Below are positions 21,604 to 32,952 of a DNA stretch of 64,000 nucleotides, piece after piece. A program made the position numbers and the translations under genes. Under the pieces are notes generated by a model. The model was not told where the DNA came from. It worked only from the letters and a program-made list of their open reading frames with translations, and did not search any database. The DNA comes from Echinometra lucunter (Eukaryota; Echinodermata; Echinoidea; Camarodonta; Echinometridae), in assembly GCA_029962745.1 (NCBI GenBank), contig CM057155.1, positions 33,062,361 through 33,126,360 on the forward strand, written 5' to 3'. The stretch's first letter is position 1. Each line of letters begins with the position of its first letter.

Positions 21604-21834
21604 TTGCAGTGCATACTTGCTGGAATCTCGAAAGGAGGTTGTGGTCTTCGGACTGCACAGCTCTGCACTTTCCTTGGAGATTTGTAAGGAAACAAAAGCC
21701 AGTAATTCCTTTCTTTTTTCTTCAGAACTGCCAATATCCCTGACTAACTGAGCTATGTTGCCTTGTTCAACATCCCTTGTTAATTTTTTCCACAAAATAC
21801 AGCCTATAGATGGTTTTTTTTTTCTCAAATGCAG
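21604..21834 (-). CDS. DUF6589-like gene, exon 1 in window
   Basis: The acceptor is acaactgtag and the donor is ctgcaa|gtaagt. The exon has 77 codons: IGCILWKKLTRDVEQGNIAQ, then FVSLQISKESAEL. A run of ten A (T on the plus strand) near its 5' end makes the first few residues uncertain. Confidence 0.55.
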
Positions 21835-22835
21835 CTACAGTTGTATATATATATATGTATATATATCAAGGTATAAGGGTATCAACGATTGCATTTCTTC
21901 TTTTTTCTGAACTTTTGTAATGTTCAATCTGACATTTGATTCATACAAACTCTACAAAACACTATATAATACTACTATATTTTTCTTTCTAGACTTGATG
22001 AAAAATATGGGATGACCAATGACAGTACGTCAGATCTGAGGCCAATTCCAATTGGACTACATGATCTAGAGTAGACTACTGTATATATCAATTCTCCCAT
22101 AATTTAATAAACGAATCCATGTAAAACACAGCGGTTAAAACAATTACGATTGGCCACGATCGTCACTAGCTGCTGTATATTTAAGACCCTCATGCATATG
22201 CAAATATATGATGAGCTCCGCAAGTTAGCAAAGGCCTCGCCGCTGAAGCGGCTCGGTCCAGCGATCACTGCTGTAAACGCACACTGCGTTAGTCTATTTT
22301 CAGACCATGCATGCTCGGCAGACAAGCAGCGCGCGAGGCCTTGACCAAAGGCTATATAAGCCACTGAGCAAATGAGCATTCTTAATATATTTGGGCTAGT
22401 ACATGTCATAACTGCACGCAAATGCATTTCAATCGAAATGCTAGTGTTTATCTCACAAAATAAGGAATACATGTATTTGTATGCATGCAGGCTCATTCTA
22501 CATTGATTTGATGCTCCAAATCAAATATCAGTATAAATGAGCAACATGTATCAGAAATTAATTAAACTGAAAACCTACAGTATATATAGCAAATAAGTGA
22601 AAATTACACAAGCTCTGCATGCATATTAATCTACACACGTATGTTGATCTACAATTCTGGTTCATGATCAAACTGAAGAAAGCTAGAAACATGTAATTTG
22701 TATATTGGCAGTGTGTAAGGACTATGAAGTTATACAATACACTGTTTTTGTTGAATCAATCTATGTTAATTCCAAATTGTTCAAGCCTCCTCAAATGCTG
22801 CTCTGTCAATTCTTACTTCCTCATGAAGTAAGATG
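21835..22835. other. Intergenic or upstream region with a promoter-like segment
   Basis: Around 22140-22400 the sequence becomes richer in CpG than its surroundings. It contains a palindromic ggctatataagcc (near 22350) and an octamer-like ATGCAAAT (near 22197). These could belong to a promoter of the minus-strand DUF6589-like gene, but spacing and orientation do not settle it. A TATA microsatellite lies at about 21843-21866. Nothing else is supported. Confidence 0.3.
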
Positions 22836-23770
22836 TCACAGATTTGTGTCACAGGATATGTGATCCTTACACAGTCCATGCTCAGATGGTAGTATGTAGG
22901 CACTGGTACTTTTCTTTAATTCCCCAGTGTTTCTATCAATCCATTCTCTCAAGTCCATCTTCCGTAGGATCAAATATTTGGGTGGCACATTCATGTCATC
23001 ATCAAAATTACGTTTGCAACCATAGCACCTACTTATTAGACCGACCTTTCTTCCCACAGTAAATGCTTGTGGGGAAAAGGGTGCTCGAACTACTGTTGTG
23101 AGTGGACACGCTATTGTGTTATTAGCTCCCTTCCTCTTGGTTACTTTCTCTTTGCCACTTTGTGAACATTGCCTGTCAAGGAATTTGTTTAACAGGCTGA
23201 CTGATGAGCTTTTGTTAGCCTTGCTATTTATGGCTACCAGGAAGTCAGCCAGGCAACCTCTCCATTCTGCTACTGCTAGAGTGTGTGCACAGAACTGATG
23301 TTCAAAAAAGACACAGGAGCGGCATTGAGATTCACAAATGAATCTGTTGCCTGTTGTCTTCTTCACTGAGACGTGGGTGCTTCCACTGAAACAAATGGTG
23401 CTATTTTGGTCATTCGGAAGTTCTACAAGATTTTTGGATGAACTGACAATGTTTTCAGCCTTATTCCAGACATCTGCTAGTTCTGAAGACGTGAAGCCAC
23501 ACACGCCACTTTCCTCTGCTCTGATGGACAAACTCTTTGTTGTATCCAACAAGTGAGTTTGTTGGAGCACTTCATTTTTCTCTTGCATGGATGGGTAAAG
23601 TACCTGCCCAGCATATGGAGGTTTGTGATATGATGCTTTTTAAACTCTTATTATGTACCGCAGTACTATGATCATCAGATTTTTTGGCTTGTAATTTGCT
23701 TGATTTCTTTTCCTTCATCGGTGTTGTTTCGCCAGATGCAATTGCATAATGCAAAAGGTGAAGTACACTA
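22836..23770 (-). pseudogene. SWIM-like zinc-binding protein, uncharacterised
   Basis: The minus strand opens after an acceptor (tgactctttcag) at 23771 with LHYAIASGETTPMKEKK. The frame shifts near 23640, then runs to a TGA at 22838-22836. The second part holds a SWIM-like pattern (CESQC, then HQFCAHTLAVAEW) and later a second Cys cluster (SRCYGCKRNF) with PPKYLILRKMDLREW. I know similar proteins in cnidarians and urchins only as uncharacterised; a link to transposase accessory proteins is a guess. The shift near 23640 is the only clear lesion. Confidence 0.5.
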
Positions 23771-24948
23771 CTGAAAGAGTCAGAGGCGCAAAAGTAAAAT
23801 AAAAGGAAATTTGATTATTCACAAAAAAAACACGAAAGTTGAGATTCAAATTAATTAATGGTAGGATGAAGTTAGATGTCCCTTAACCTGTATTCACAAG
23901 CTGGCAAGAGATGCAGAGTATTTTGTAGTATCTGGGATATCGTTCTAAATAGCTTACATGGGGGGTCCCGAGTATCGGATGTCAAGCCGCTTTGGAATAA
24001 TGTGGTTCTTGGAAATGCGTGATTACATGCCTCGTTAAACGTGCATTTAAAACACGGTGATTCTGTTACAATGAATGAGGTGTTATGACGAGTCTTGTGG
24101 ATACATCATGGAAGTATATATATAAAAAATAATTCCTCCATGGGAGTTACCTTGAACGTTCTTTCCTACATTTTCTGTCAATATTCACTGTGATTGGTTT
24201 GTGCGTTATATAAAGCAAAGTAGGGATGATACTTTTGCTTATCGAAATTTCTGCAGTTAATAATGCATAAGAAATTGGAAACTTGGGAAGTACATATCTT
24301 GAAATTTGTCATCTATTTAGCTCCTTTCACTATCTCCTTGTGTCTTTCGCTATTGTATTTCCCATTCTTCATTACTGGTGAGCGCTCTCTCTCCCTCTCT
24401 CTCTCCCCCCCCCCTCTCTCTCTCTTTCTCACTCCGCCTCTCTCTCTCTCTCTCATTCATTCGCTTTATTTCTTCCGAGCAATCCCCCTGTATCTGTATC
24501 TATTTATCTGTCTCTTAATTCCCTTGTCAAGTTTGTTGCACAGGCCTTTACTTTATCGTTGTCCCCTCCCCTCCCGTATTTTAATTTTTTAATGCTTTCA
24601 ATTATCTTTCAGTGAATATTTCAATGCATCTGAAAAGAGGAACATTCTATTAAAGATGAAATATACTGAACAGTATGAAAATTAACCTGCCTGTTCTCCT
24701 CTTTTTTGGGGGGGGGGCGGTGGGAGCATTTTCAAATATTTTTTTCACAAAGAAGTGAAGGATTTGAAGCTTTGCCTGATGTATCTCAGTTCTTTTTTTT
24801 CATAATGTGAGAATTAGCTACGTTGAAACAACGCATTACAGACACTACGACGGGGACGTTACTCACATAGTGTCGTGTTGGCGCTGAAAAGGGCCGTTGG
24901 GTTATGTAGCCCTTAAAAGGGCTGTTGGGGTTTGGTTTTTTGACATGC
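23771..24948. other. Intergenic, with CT-rich low complexity
   Basis: This holds a CT/C-rich tract (about 24383-24455) and G-runs near 24707-24718. At about 24876-24930 there is a short stretch with gcccttttcagcgcc-type sequence in reverse, which may be the outer end of the neighbouring Merlin-like element. No gene is supported. Confidence 0.45.
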
Positions 24949-25906
24949 TCATACTTCAGGCATGGGGTAAAATTGTCGGATAGCCTTTAAGATTTCTCCG
25001 AAGGTATTCTGCCCGACTTCGTTCCTCCACAAGAACTCATCGAGATATGAAGGGAAGAGTTCGCGATTCGTGCCACACTGTCGTCAAAGTTTACGCTTTG
25101 CGTGTATCCACTTCCTTTCTATCGTGTTCGTATGCAGCCAATCGTGGATGGGGTCCACGAAATTGTCCTCGTGTACGACAACGTCGTGCAAGTAAACTCC
25201 GCCATTGAGAGCACCCAGTTCATTGTATGCCGCCCAGCCATCACCTATTATATGGGTGCCAGGGAGACACCATCTCTCGATGATAGGTTCGAGTGTAGCT
25301 CTGTAACGTCGCTCGACAATTTCCACACGAAATCGGCCAGTGGCTCTCTCCACGGCGCCGAACACCGCAGTGGTATTTCCTGTGAAAATACTTGCTCTCG
25401 TCGATCTTGACAATGATTGGATCTCCGTTGTGATCGAAGCCGCCAAGTGGTCTGGCGTTGACAACCAGGGCTTGGTTGCATACTTCCCGAAGGAAGTTGC
25501 CCCAGTTGGATGCCGTTTTGTCATCAATACCTGTTTGAGCTTGCGTGAAGGCAAGGGGCAGATCATAAGCCCAAAGGTAAATGAAGAGGGTCAGCTGCCG
25601 AAGGGATAACTTGCTTCCCGAGAAGAAGCTGCCCTGGCGGATACTCTTCTTTCTTCGCCACCCCTGGCATCTCCAGATTCTTCCATCTATCCCTTCGGCT
25701 GGCAGCAGCCTTCCAGGCATTTGGCAAAGGTCGCATGTCCAGCTATTGCCAATGAGACCCCTCTCGGCTAGGAACGCTATGCTACCTTCCACAGTTGCCA
25801 AGTGTGGCACCAGGTCCAGAAGAAGGAGGTTTTGCTGCAGAATGATGTCATTACCCAACACCTGGTTGGCAGGAACTATTTCAATGTGATGGTGAATTGC
25901 AGCCAT
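24949..25906 (-). pseudogene. Merlin / IS1595-like DDE transposase, broken
   Basis: The minus strand reads a zinc ribbon (CDLCQMPGRL ... WRCQGWRRKKSIRQGSFF), a helix-turn-helix-like segment (KLSLRQLTLFIYLWAYDLP) and NWGNFLREVCNQA, then the catalytic strand VKIDESKYFHRKYH (first Asp). In another frame it reads VFGAVERATGRFRVEIVERR, then HIIGDGWAAYNELG (second Asp) and HTNTIERKW (third acidic residue). It then has a TGA at about 25077-25079 and continues to EFLWRNEVGQNTFGEILKAI and a final TGA at 24951-24949. The frame change near 25380, together with a few missing residues between HRKYH and VFGAV, indicates a small deletion. The domain order is that of the IS1595/Merlin superfamily. It is non-functional as it stands. 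Confidence 0.82.
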
Positions 25907-26793
25907 GTCTTAAGAGATGTTCATTGAATCGAGTCATATGAGCATGTGATGCACGTGTTGCTGAAATTGCGCAATGCCGCAAAAGACAGGCGCCAGACTA
26001 TTTCGGCAAATCACCGTAAGGTCGGTGATTGGCTGAAGGAGTGTCTCGATCACCAATCATTAAAGACGCTAGGCCGTGGGCTTTCATTGGGAATTTGACA
26101 CCATGGGTGCTTACCCAGTAACAGGTGTTGTCCATCACTGTGAGTTTTTTCACCAAGAGACCTTACGTAATGCTCTGTATACTTCACCCTCTCCCCATAT
26201 TTGTTAAAGCTGGTCTCAATGTTTTGCGTCCTCAAATCTGACAGTACAAGAATCACAAAGGCAATTACTTCCAACCATACAATTCTTTTGGACAAACGGA
26301 TATTTTTTTCTAATAACTAAATTGATATGTTCAATATTTGTCTCAAGAAAAATGGACGAGAGGATCTGAAATATAATATGACCATTAGTAAAAGTAGCTC
26401 CATTTGCCTTATGATTATCAGTATCAGAAATTCAGAAGGTCATATCATAAACTCAGGCCAAGTTGGATGGATTTTCTTAGATTCTGCAAATGGTTAAGAC
26501 TACCTTTCAAAGCTCCTAAATACAATTCCTCCCTAATGGCTTCCTCATCAGATTGCATAATAATCATTAGCTGTCACCTGGTATCAAAAGCATTATAATG
26601 TGAAACCTTTAACCCCTACTGAACTGGGCTATTTTGAGCACCTCTCTGACTGGGGGGGGGGGGGGGGCCGGGGAGGCCCCCTGTGATCTAGGTCGTTGAC
26701 CGCACAATTGCAAAAACAAAAATCGGCACGCAGTCGCCCAACACGTACTCTATAAAATGGTATTATTTTTTTCAAAATGACGTGGTTTCATTA
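25907..26793. other. Intergenic before the first gap
   Basis: No supported gene. A short minus-strand frame at 26295-26050 begins with a hydrophobic, signal-like stretch (VWLEVIAFVILVLS) but has no recognisable continuation. A run of 16 G lies at about 26652-26667, near the contig end. Confidence 0.4.
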
Positions 26794-27293
26794 NNNNNNN
26801 NNNNNNNNNNNNNNNNNNNNNNNNNNNNNNNNNNNNNNNNNNNNNNNNNNNNNNNNNNNNNNNNNNNNNNNNNNNNNNNNNNNNNNNNNNNNNNNNNNNN
26901 NNNNNNNNNNNNNNNNNNNNNNNNNNNNNNNNNNNNNNNNNNNNNNNNNNNNNNNNNNNNNNNNNNNNNNNNNNNNNNNNNNNNNNNNNNNNNNNNNNNN
27001 NNNNNNNNNNNNNNNNNNNNNNNNNNNNNNNNNNNNNNNNNNNNNNNNNNNNNNNNNNNNNNNNNNNNNNNNNNNNNNNNNNNNNNNNNNNNNNNNNNNN
27101 NNNNNNNNNNNNNNNNNNNNNNNNNNNNNNNNNNNNNNNNNNNNNNNNNNNNNNNNNNNNNNNNNNNNNNNNNNNNNNNNNNNNNNNNNNNNNNNNNNNN
27201 NNNNNNNNNNNNNNNNNNNNNNNNNNNNNNNNNNNNNNNNNNNNNNNNNNNNNNNNNNNNNNNNNNNNNNNNNNNNNNNNNNNNNNNNNNNNN
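26794..27293. other. Assembly gap of exactly 500 N
   Basis: A run of N, 500 long. The round length suggests a placeholder of unknown true size. The contig to its right begins inside an ankyrin array. Confidence 0.98.
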
Positions 27294-27885
27294 AAGGAAA
27301 AAACACACGGCCTGACTGCATTACACTTCGCTGCAAAGAATGGTCATCTTAATGTCACCAAATATCTGATTAGTGAAGGAGCTGAGTTGAACAAGGGAAA
27401 TAATGACGGCCGGACTTCCTTACACTTCGCTGCAAAGAATGGTCAACTTGATGTCACCAAATATCTGATCAGTCAAGGAGGAGAGGTGAACAAGGGGATG
27501 AAAGACGGCATGACTGCATTACACTTTTGCTGCAAATAATGCCTCATCTTGATGTCACCAAATATCTGATCAGTCAAGGAGGAGAGGTGAACAAGGGCAT
27601 GAAAGACGGCTGGACTGCATTACACTTTGCTGCAAATAATGGTCATCTTGATGTCACCAAATATCTGATCAGTCAAGGAGCTGAGGTGAACAAAGGAAAC
27701 GATGACGGAGATGCTGCATTACACTTCGCTGCAAAGAATGGTCATCTTGATGTCACCAAATATCTGATCAGTGAAGGAGCTGAGTTTGAACAAGGGGAAA
27801 TAATGACGGCCGGACTGCCTTACACTTCGCTGCAAAGAATGGTCACCTTGATGTCACCAAATATCTGATCAGTCAAGGAGGAGAG

Positions 27886-28929
27886 GTGAACAAGGGAAAT
27901 AATGACGGCTTGACTGCATTACATTTTGCTGCAAATAATGCTCATCTTGATGTCATCAAATATCTTATCAGTCAAGGAGCTGAGATAAACAAGGAAAAAA
28001 CACACGGCCTGACTGCATTACACTTTGCTGCAAATAATGCTCATCTTGATGTCACCGAATATCTTATCAGTCAAGGAGCTGAGATAAACAAGGAAAAAAC
28101 ACACGGCCTGACTGCATTACACTTCGCTGCAAAGAATGGTCATCTTGATGTCACCAAACTTCTGATCAGTCAAGGAGCTGAGTTGAACAAGGGAAATAAT
28201 GACGGCCGGACTGCCTTGCACTTCGCTGCAAAGAATGGTCATCTTGATGTCACCAAATATCTGATCAGTGAAGGAGCTGAGGTGAACAAGGGGATGAAAG
28301 ACGGCTGGACTGCATTACACTTTGCTGCAAATAATGCTCATCTTGATGTCACCAAATATCTTATCAGTCAAGGAGCTGAGATAAACAAGGAAAAAACACA
28401 CGGCCTGACTTCATTACACTTCGCTGCAAAGAATGGTCATCTTGATGTCATCAAATATCTGATCAGTGAAGGAGCTGAGTTGAACAAGGGAAACAATCAC
28501 TGCTGGACTGCCTTACACTTCGCTGCAAATAATGGTCATCTTGATGTCACCAAATATCTGATCAGTGAAGTAGCTGAGTTGAACAAGGGGGTGAAAGACG
28601 GCTGGACTGCATTACACTTTGCTGCAAATAATGGTCATCTTGATGTCACCAAATATCTGATCAGTCAAGGAGCCGAGGTGAACAAGGAAAAAAACACACG
28701 GCCGGACTGCCTTACACTTCGCTGCAAGAATGGTCATCTTGATGTCACCAAATATCTGATCAGTCAAGGAGCTGAGGTGAACAAGGGGGTGAAAGACGGC
28801 TGGACTGCATTACATTTTGCTGCAAATAATGCTCATCTTGATGTCATCAAATATCTTATCAGTCAAGGAGCTGAGATAAACAAGGAAAAAAACACACGGC
28901 CTGACTGCATTACACTTTGCTGCAAATAA
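27886..28929 (+). CDS. Ankyrin-repeat open segment (347 codons)
   Basis: About ten and a half uninterrupted units. Near 28685-28725 the reading changes for one half-unit to KNTRPDCLTLRCKNGH. An extra A in the A-run and a missing A 30 bases later cancel, so downstream units return to frame. It ends where a second seven-A run is not compensated. The apparent start codon is internal to a repeat and is not a real initiation site. Confidence 0.5.
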   Translation: MNKGNNDGLTALHFAANNAHLDVIKYLISQGAEINKEKTHGLTALHFAANNAHLDVTEYLISQGAEINKEKTHGLTALHFAAKNGHLDVTKLLISQGAELNKGNNDGRTALHFAAKNGHLDVTKYLISEGAEVNKGMKDGWTALHFAANNAHLDVTKYLISQGAEINKEKTHGLTSLHFAAKNGHLDVIKYLISEGAELNKGNNHCWTALHFAANNGHLDVTKYLISEVAELNKGVKDGWTALHFAANNGHLDVTKYLISQGAEVNKEKNTRPDCLTLRCKNGHLDVTKYLISQGAEVNKGVKDGWTALHFAANNAHLDVIKYLISQGAEINKEKNTRPDCITLCCK

Positions 28930-31900
28930 TGCTCATCTTGATGTCACCAAATATCTTATCAGTCAAGGAGCTGAGATAAACAAGGAAAAAACACACGGCC
29001 TGACTGCATTACACTTCGCTGCAAAGAATGGTCATCTTGATGTCACCAAACTTCTGATCAGTCAAGGAGCTGAGTTGAACAAGGGAAATAATGACGGCCG
29101 GACTGCCTTGCACTTCGCTGCAAAGAATGGTCATCTTGATGTCACCAAATATCTGATCAGTGAAGGAGCTGAGGTGGACAAGGGGATGAAAGACGGCTGG
29201 ACTGCATTACACTTTGCTGCAAATAATGGTCATCCTGATGTCACCAAATATCTGATCAGTCAAGGAGGAGAGGTGAACAAGGGAAATAATGACGGCTTGA
29301 CTGCATTACATTTTGCTGCAAATAATGCTCATCTTGATGTCACCAAATATCTTATCAGCCAAGGAGCTGAGATAAACAAGGAAAAAAACACACGGCCTGA
29401 CTGCATTACACTTCGCTGCAAAGAATGGTCATCTTGATGTCACTAAATATCTGATCAGTGAAGGAGCTGAGTTGAACAAGGGAAATAAAGACGGCCGGAC
29501 TGCCTTACACTTCGCTGCAAAGAATGGTCATCTTGATGTCACCAAATATCTGATCAGTCAAGGAGCTGAGGTGAACTAAGTAAACGATGACGGAGAGACT
29601 GCATTACACTTTGCTGCAAATAATGCTCATCTTGATGTCATCAAATATCTTATCAGTCAAGGAGCTGAGATAAACAAGGAAAAAACACACGGCCTGACTG
29701 CATTACACTTTGCTGCAAATAATGCTCATCTTGATGTCACCAAATATCTTATCAGCCAAGGAGCTGAGATAAACAAGGAAAAAACACACGGCCTGACTGC
29801 ATTACACTTCGCTGCAAAGAATGGTCATCTTGATGTCACCAAATATCTGATCAGTGAAGGAGCTGAGTTGAACAAGGGAAACAATGACTGCTGGACTGCC
29901 TTACACTTCGCTGCAAATAATGGTCATCTTGATGTCACCAAATATCTGGTCAGTCAAGGTGCCGAGGTGAACAAGGAAGAAGCACACGGCATGACTGCAT
30001 TACACTTCGCTGCAAGGAATGGTCATCTTGATGTCACCAAATATCTGATCAGTAAAGGAGCTGAGTTGAACAAGGGAAACAATGACGCCTGGACCGCTTT
30101 ACACTTCGCTGCAAATAATGGCCATCTTGATGTCACAAAATATCTGATCAGGCAAGGAGCTGAGATAAACAAGGAAGAAAAAAAAAACACGGCCTGACTG
30201 CTTTACACTTCGCTGCAAAGAATGGTCATCTTGATGTCACCAAATATCTGATCAGTCAAGGAGGAGAGTTGAACAAGGGGATGAAAGACGGTTGGACTGC
30301 ATTACACTTTGCTGCAAATAATGCTCATCTTGATGTCACCAAATATCTTATCAGTCAAGGAGCTGAGATAAATAAGAAAAAAAAACACACGGCCGCACTG
30401 CATTACACTTCGCTGCAAAGAATGGTCATCTTGATGTCACCAAATATCTGATCAGTGAAGTAGCTGAGTTGAACAAGGGGGTGAAAGACGGCTGGACTGC
30501 ATTACACTTTGCTGCAAATAATGGTCATCTTGATGTCACCAAATATCTGATCAGTCAAGGAGCCGAGGTGAACAAGGAAAAAAACACACGGCCGGACTGC
30601 CTTACACTTCGCTGCAAGAATGGTCATCTTGATGTCACCAAATATCTGATCAGTCAAGGAGCTGAGGTGAACAAGGGGGTGAAAGACGGCTGGACTGCAT
30701 TACATTTTGCTGCAAATAATGCTCATCTTGATGTCATCAAATATCTTATCAGTCAAGGAGCTGAGATAAACAAGGAAAAAACACACGGCCTGACTGCATT
30801 ACACTTTGCTGCAAATAATGCTCATCTTGATGTCACCAAATATCTTATCAGTCAAGGAGCTGAGATAAACAAGGAAAAAAACACACGGCCTGACTGCATT
30901 ACACTTCGCTGCAAAGAATGGTCATCTTGATGTCACCAAACTTCTGATCAGTCAAGGAGCTGAGTTGAACAAGGGAAATAATGACGGCCGGACTGCCTTG
31001 CACTTCGCTGCAAAGAATGGTCATCTTGATGTCACCAAATATCTGATCAGTGAAGGAGCTGAGGTGGACAAGGGGATGAAAGACGGCTGGACTGCCTTAC
31101 ACTTCGCTGCAAATAATGGTCATCTTGATGTCACCAAATATCTGGTCAGTCAAGGTGCCGAGGTGAACAAGGAAGAAACACACGGCATGACTGCATTACA
31201 CTTCGCTGCAAGGAATGGTCATCTTGATGTCACCAAATATCTGATCAGTAAAGGAGCTGAGTTGAACAAGGGAAACAATGACGCCTGGACCGCTTTACAC
31301 TTCGCTGCAAATAATGGCCATCTTGATGTCACAAAATATCTGATCAGGCAAGGAGCTGAGATAAACAAGGAAGAAAAAAAAAACACGGCCTGACTGCATT
31401 ACACTTCGCTGCAAAGAATGGTCATCTTGATGTCACCAAATATCTGATCAGTCAAGGAGGAGAGTTGAACAAGGGGATGAAAGGACGGTTGGACTGCATT
31501 ACACTTTGCTGCAAAATAATGCTCATCTTGATGTCACCAAATATCTTATCAGTCAAGGAGCTGAGATAAATAAGAAAAAAAAAACACACGGCCGCACTGC
31601 ATTACACTTCGCTGCAAAGAATGGTCATCTTGATGTCACCAAATATCTGATCAGTGAAGTAGCTGAGTTGAACAAGGGGGTGAAAGACGGCTGGACTGCA
31701 TTACACTTTGCTGCAAATAATGGTCATCTTGATGTCACCAAATATCTGATCAGTCAAGGAGCCGAGGTGAACAAGGAAAAAACACACGGCCGGACTGCCT
31801 TACACTTCGCTGCAAGAATGGTCATCTTGATGTCACCAAATATCTGATCAGTCAAGGAGCTGAGGTGAACAAGGGGGTGAAAGACGGCTGGACTGCATTA

Positions 31901-32952
31901 CATTTTGCTGCAAATAATGCTCATCTTGATGTCATCAAATATCTTATCAGTCAAGGAGCTGAGATAAACAAGGAAAAAACACACGGCCTGACTGCATTAC
32001 ACTTTGCTGCAAATAATGCTCATCTTGATGTCACCAAATATCTTATCAGTCAAGGAGCTGAGATAAACAAGGAAAAACACACGGCCTGACTGCATTACAC
32101 TTCGCTGCAAAGAATGGTCATCTTGATGTCACCAAACTTCTGATCAGTCAAGGAGCTGAGTTGAACAAGGGAAATAATGACGGCCGGACTGCCTTGCACT
32201 TCGCTGCAAAGAATGGTCATCTTGATGTCACCAAATATCTGATCAGTGAAGGAGCTGAGGTGGACAAGGGGATGAAAGACGGCTGGACTGCATTACACTT
32301 TGCTGCAAATAATGGTCATCCTGATGTCACCAAATATCTGATCAGTCAAGGAGGAGAGGTGAACAAGGGAAATAATGACGGCTTGACTGCATTACATTTT
32401 GCTGCAAATAATGCTCATCTTGATGTCACCAAATATCTTATCAGCCAAGGAGCTGAGATAAACAAGGAAAAAACACACGGCCTGACTGCATTACACTTCG
32501 CTGCAAAGAATGGTCATCTTGATGTCACTAAATATCTGATCAGTGAAGGAGCTGAGTTGAACAAGGGAAATAAAGACGGCCGGACTGCCTTACACTTCGC
32601 TGCAAAGAATGGTCATCTTGATGTCACCAAATATCTGATCAGTCAAGGAGCTGAGGTGAACTAAGTAAACGATGACGGAGAGACTGCATTACACTTTGCT
32701 GCAAATAATGCTCATCTTGATGTCATCAAATATCTTATCAGTCAAGGAGCTGAGATAAACAAGGAAAAAACACACGGCCTGACTGCATTACACTTTGCTG
32801 CAAATAATGCTCATCTTGATGTCACCAAATATCTTATCAGTCAAGGAGCTGAGATAAACAAGGAAAAAACACACGGCCTGACTGCATTACACTTCGCTGC
32901 AAAGAATGGTCATCTTGATGTCACCAAATATCTGATCAGTGAAGGAGCTGAG

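Larger units (their letters stand above)
17820..21834 (-). pseudogene. DUF6589-like multi-exon gene with C2H2 finger (one frameshift)
   Basis: Four exons are supported on the minus strand: 21834-21604, 21065-20271, 19382-19127 and 18233-about 17820. All internal borders are GT-AG and in phase 0. Landmarks are SYEKQEKEMEEKAPTML, LFCRSEHVAAHQTL, HYYHMIAVENRIVDF, CPLSTFLPTVNDND, NENTNEGMVAILDAMNKYIPE, ISGGDLLTCERQMNA, SRDPGTLYAAKNFLK and CPLCKKEYVSMQGHRKHVKKEH. The ordered motifs match DUF6589 proteins of marine invertebrates, whose role is not known to me; a transposon origin is possible. Exon 3 is 256 bp and changes frame near TANG/VKQLP; one base less would give 85 codons and phase 0. It could therefore be a real lesion or an assembly error. 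The 3' end collides with gypsy sequence. Confidence 0.65.

Noticed and set aside
22140..22496. A 130-codon minus-strand frame over the CpG-richer segment
   Set aside because: No domain is seen. The segment looks more like a promoter or repeat, and the frame has no splice support.
24263..24592. Hydrophobic plus-strand frame (MHKKLETWEVHILKF...)
   Set aside because: Most of it is translation of the CT/C low-complexity tract.
26050..26295. Minus-strand frame with a signal-peptide-like start
   Set aside because: 81 codons with one hydrophobic stretch and nothing else recognisable. Too weak to call a gene.
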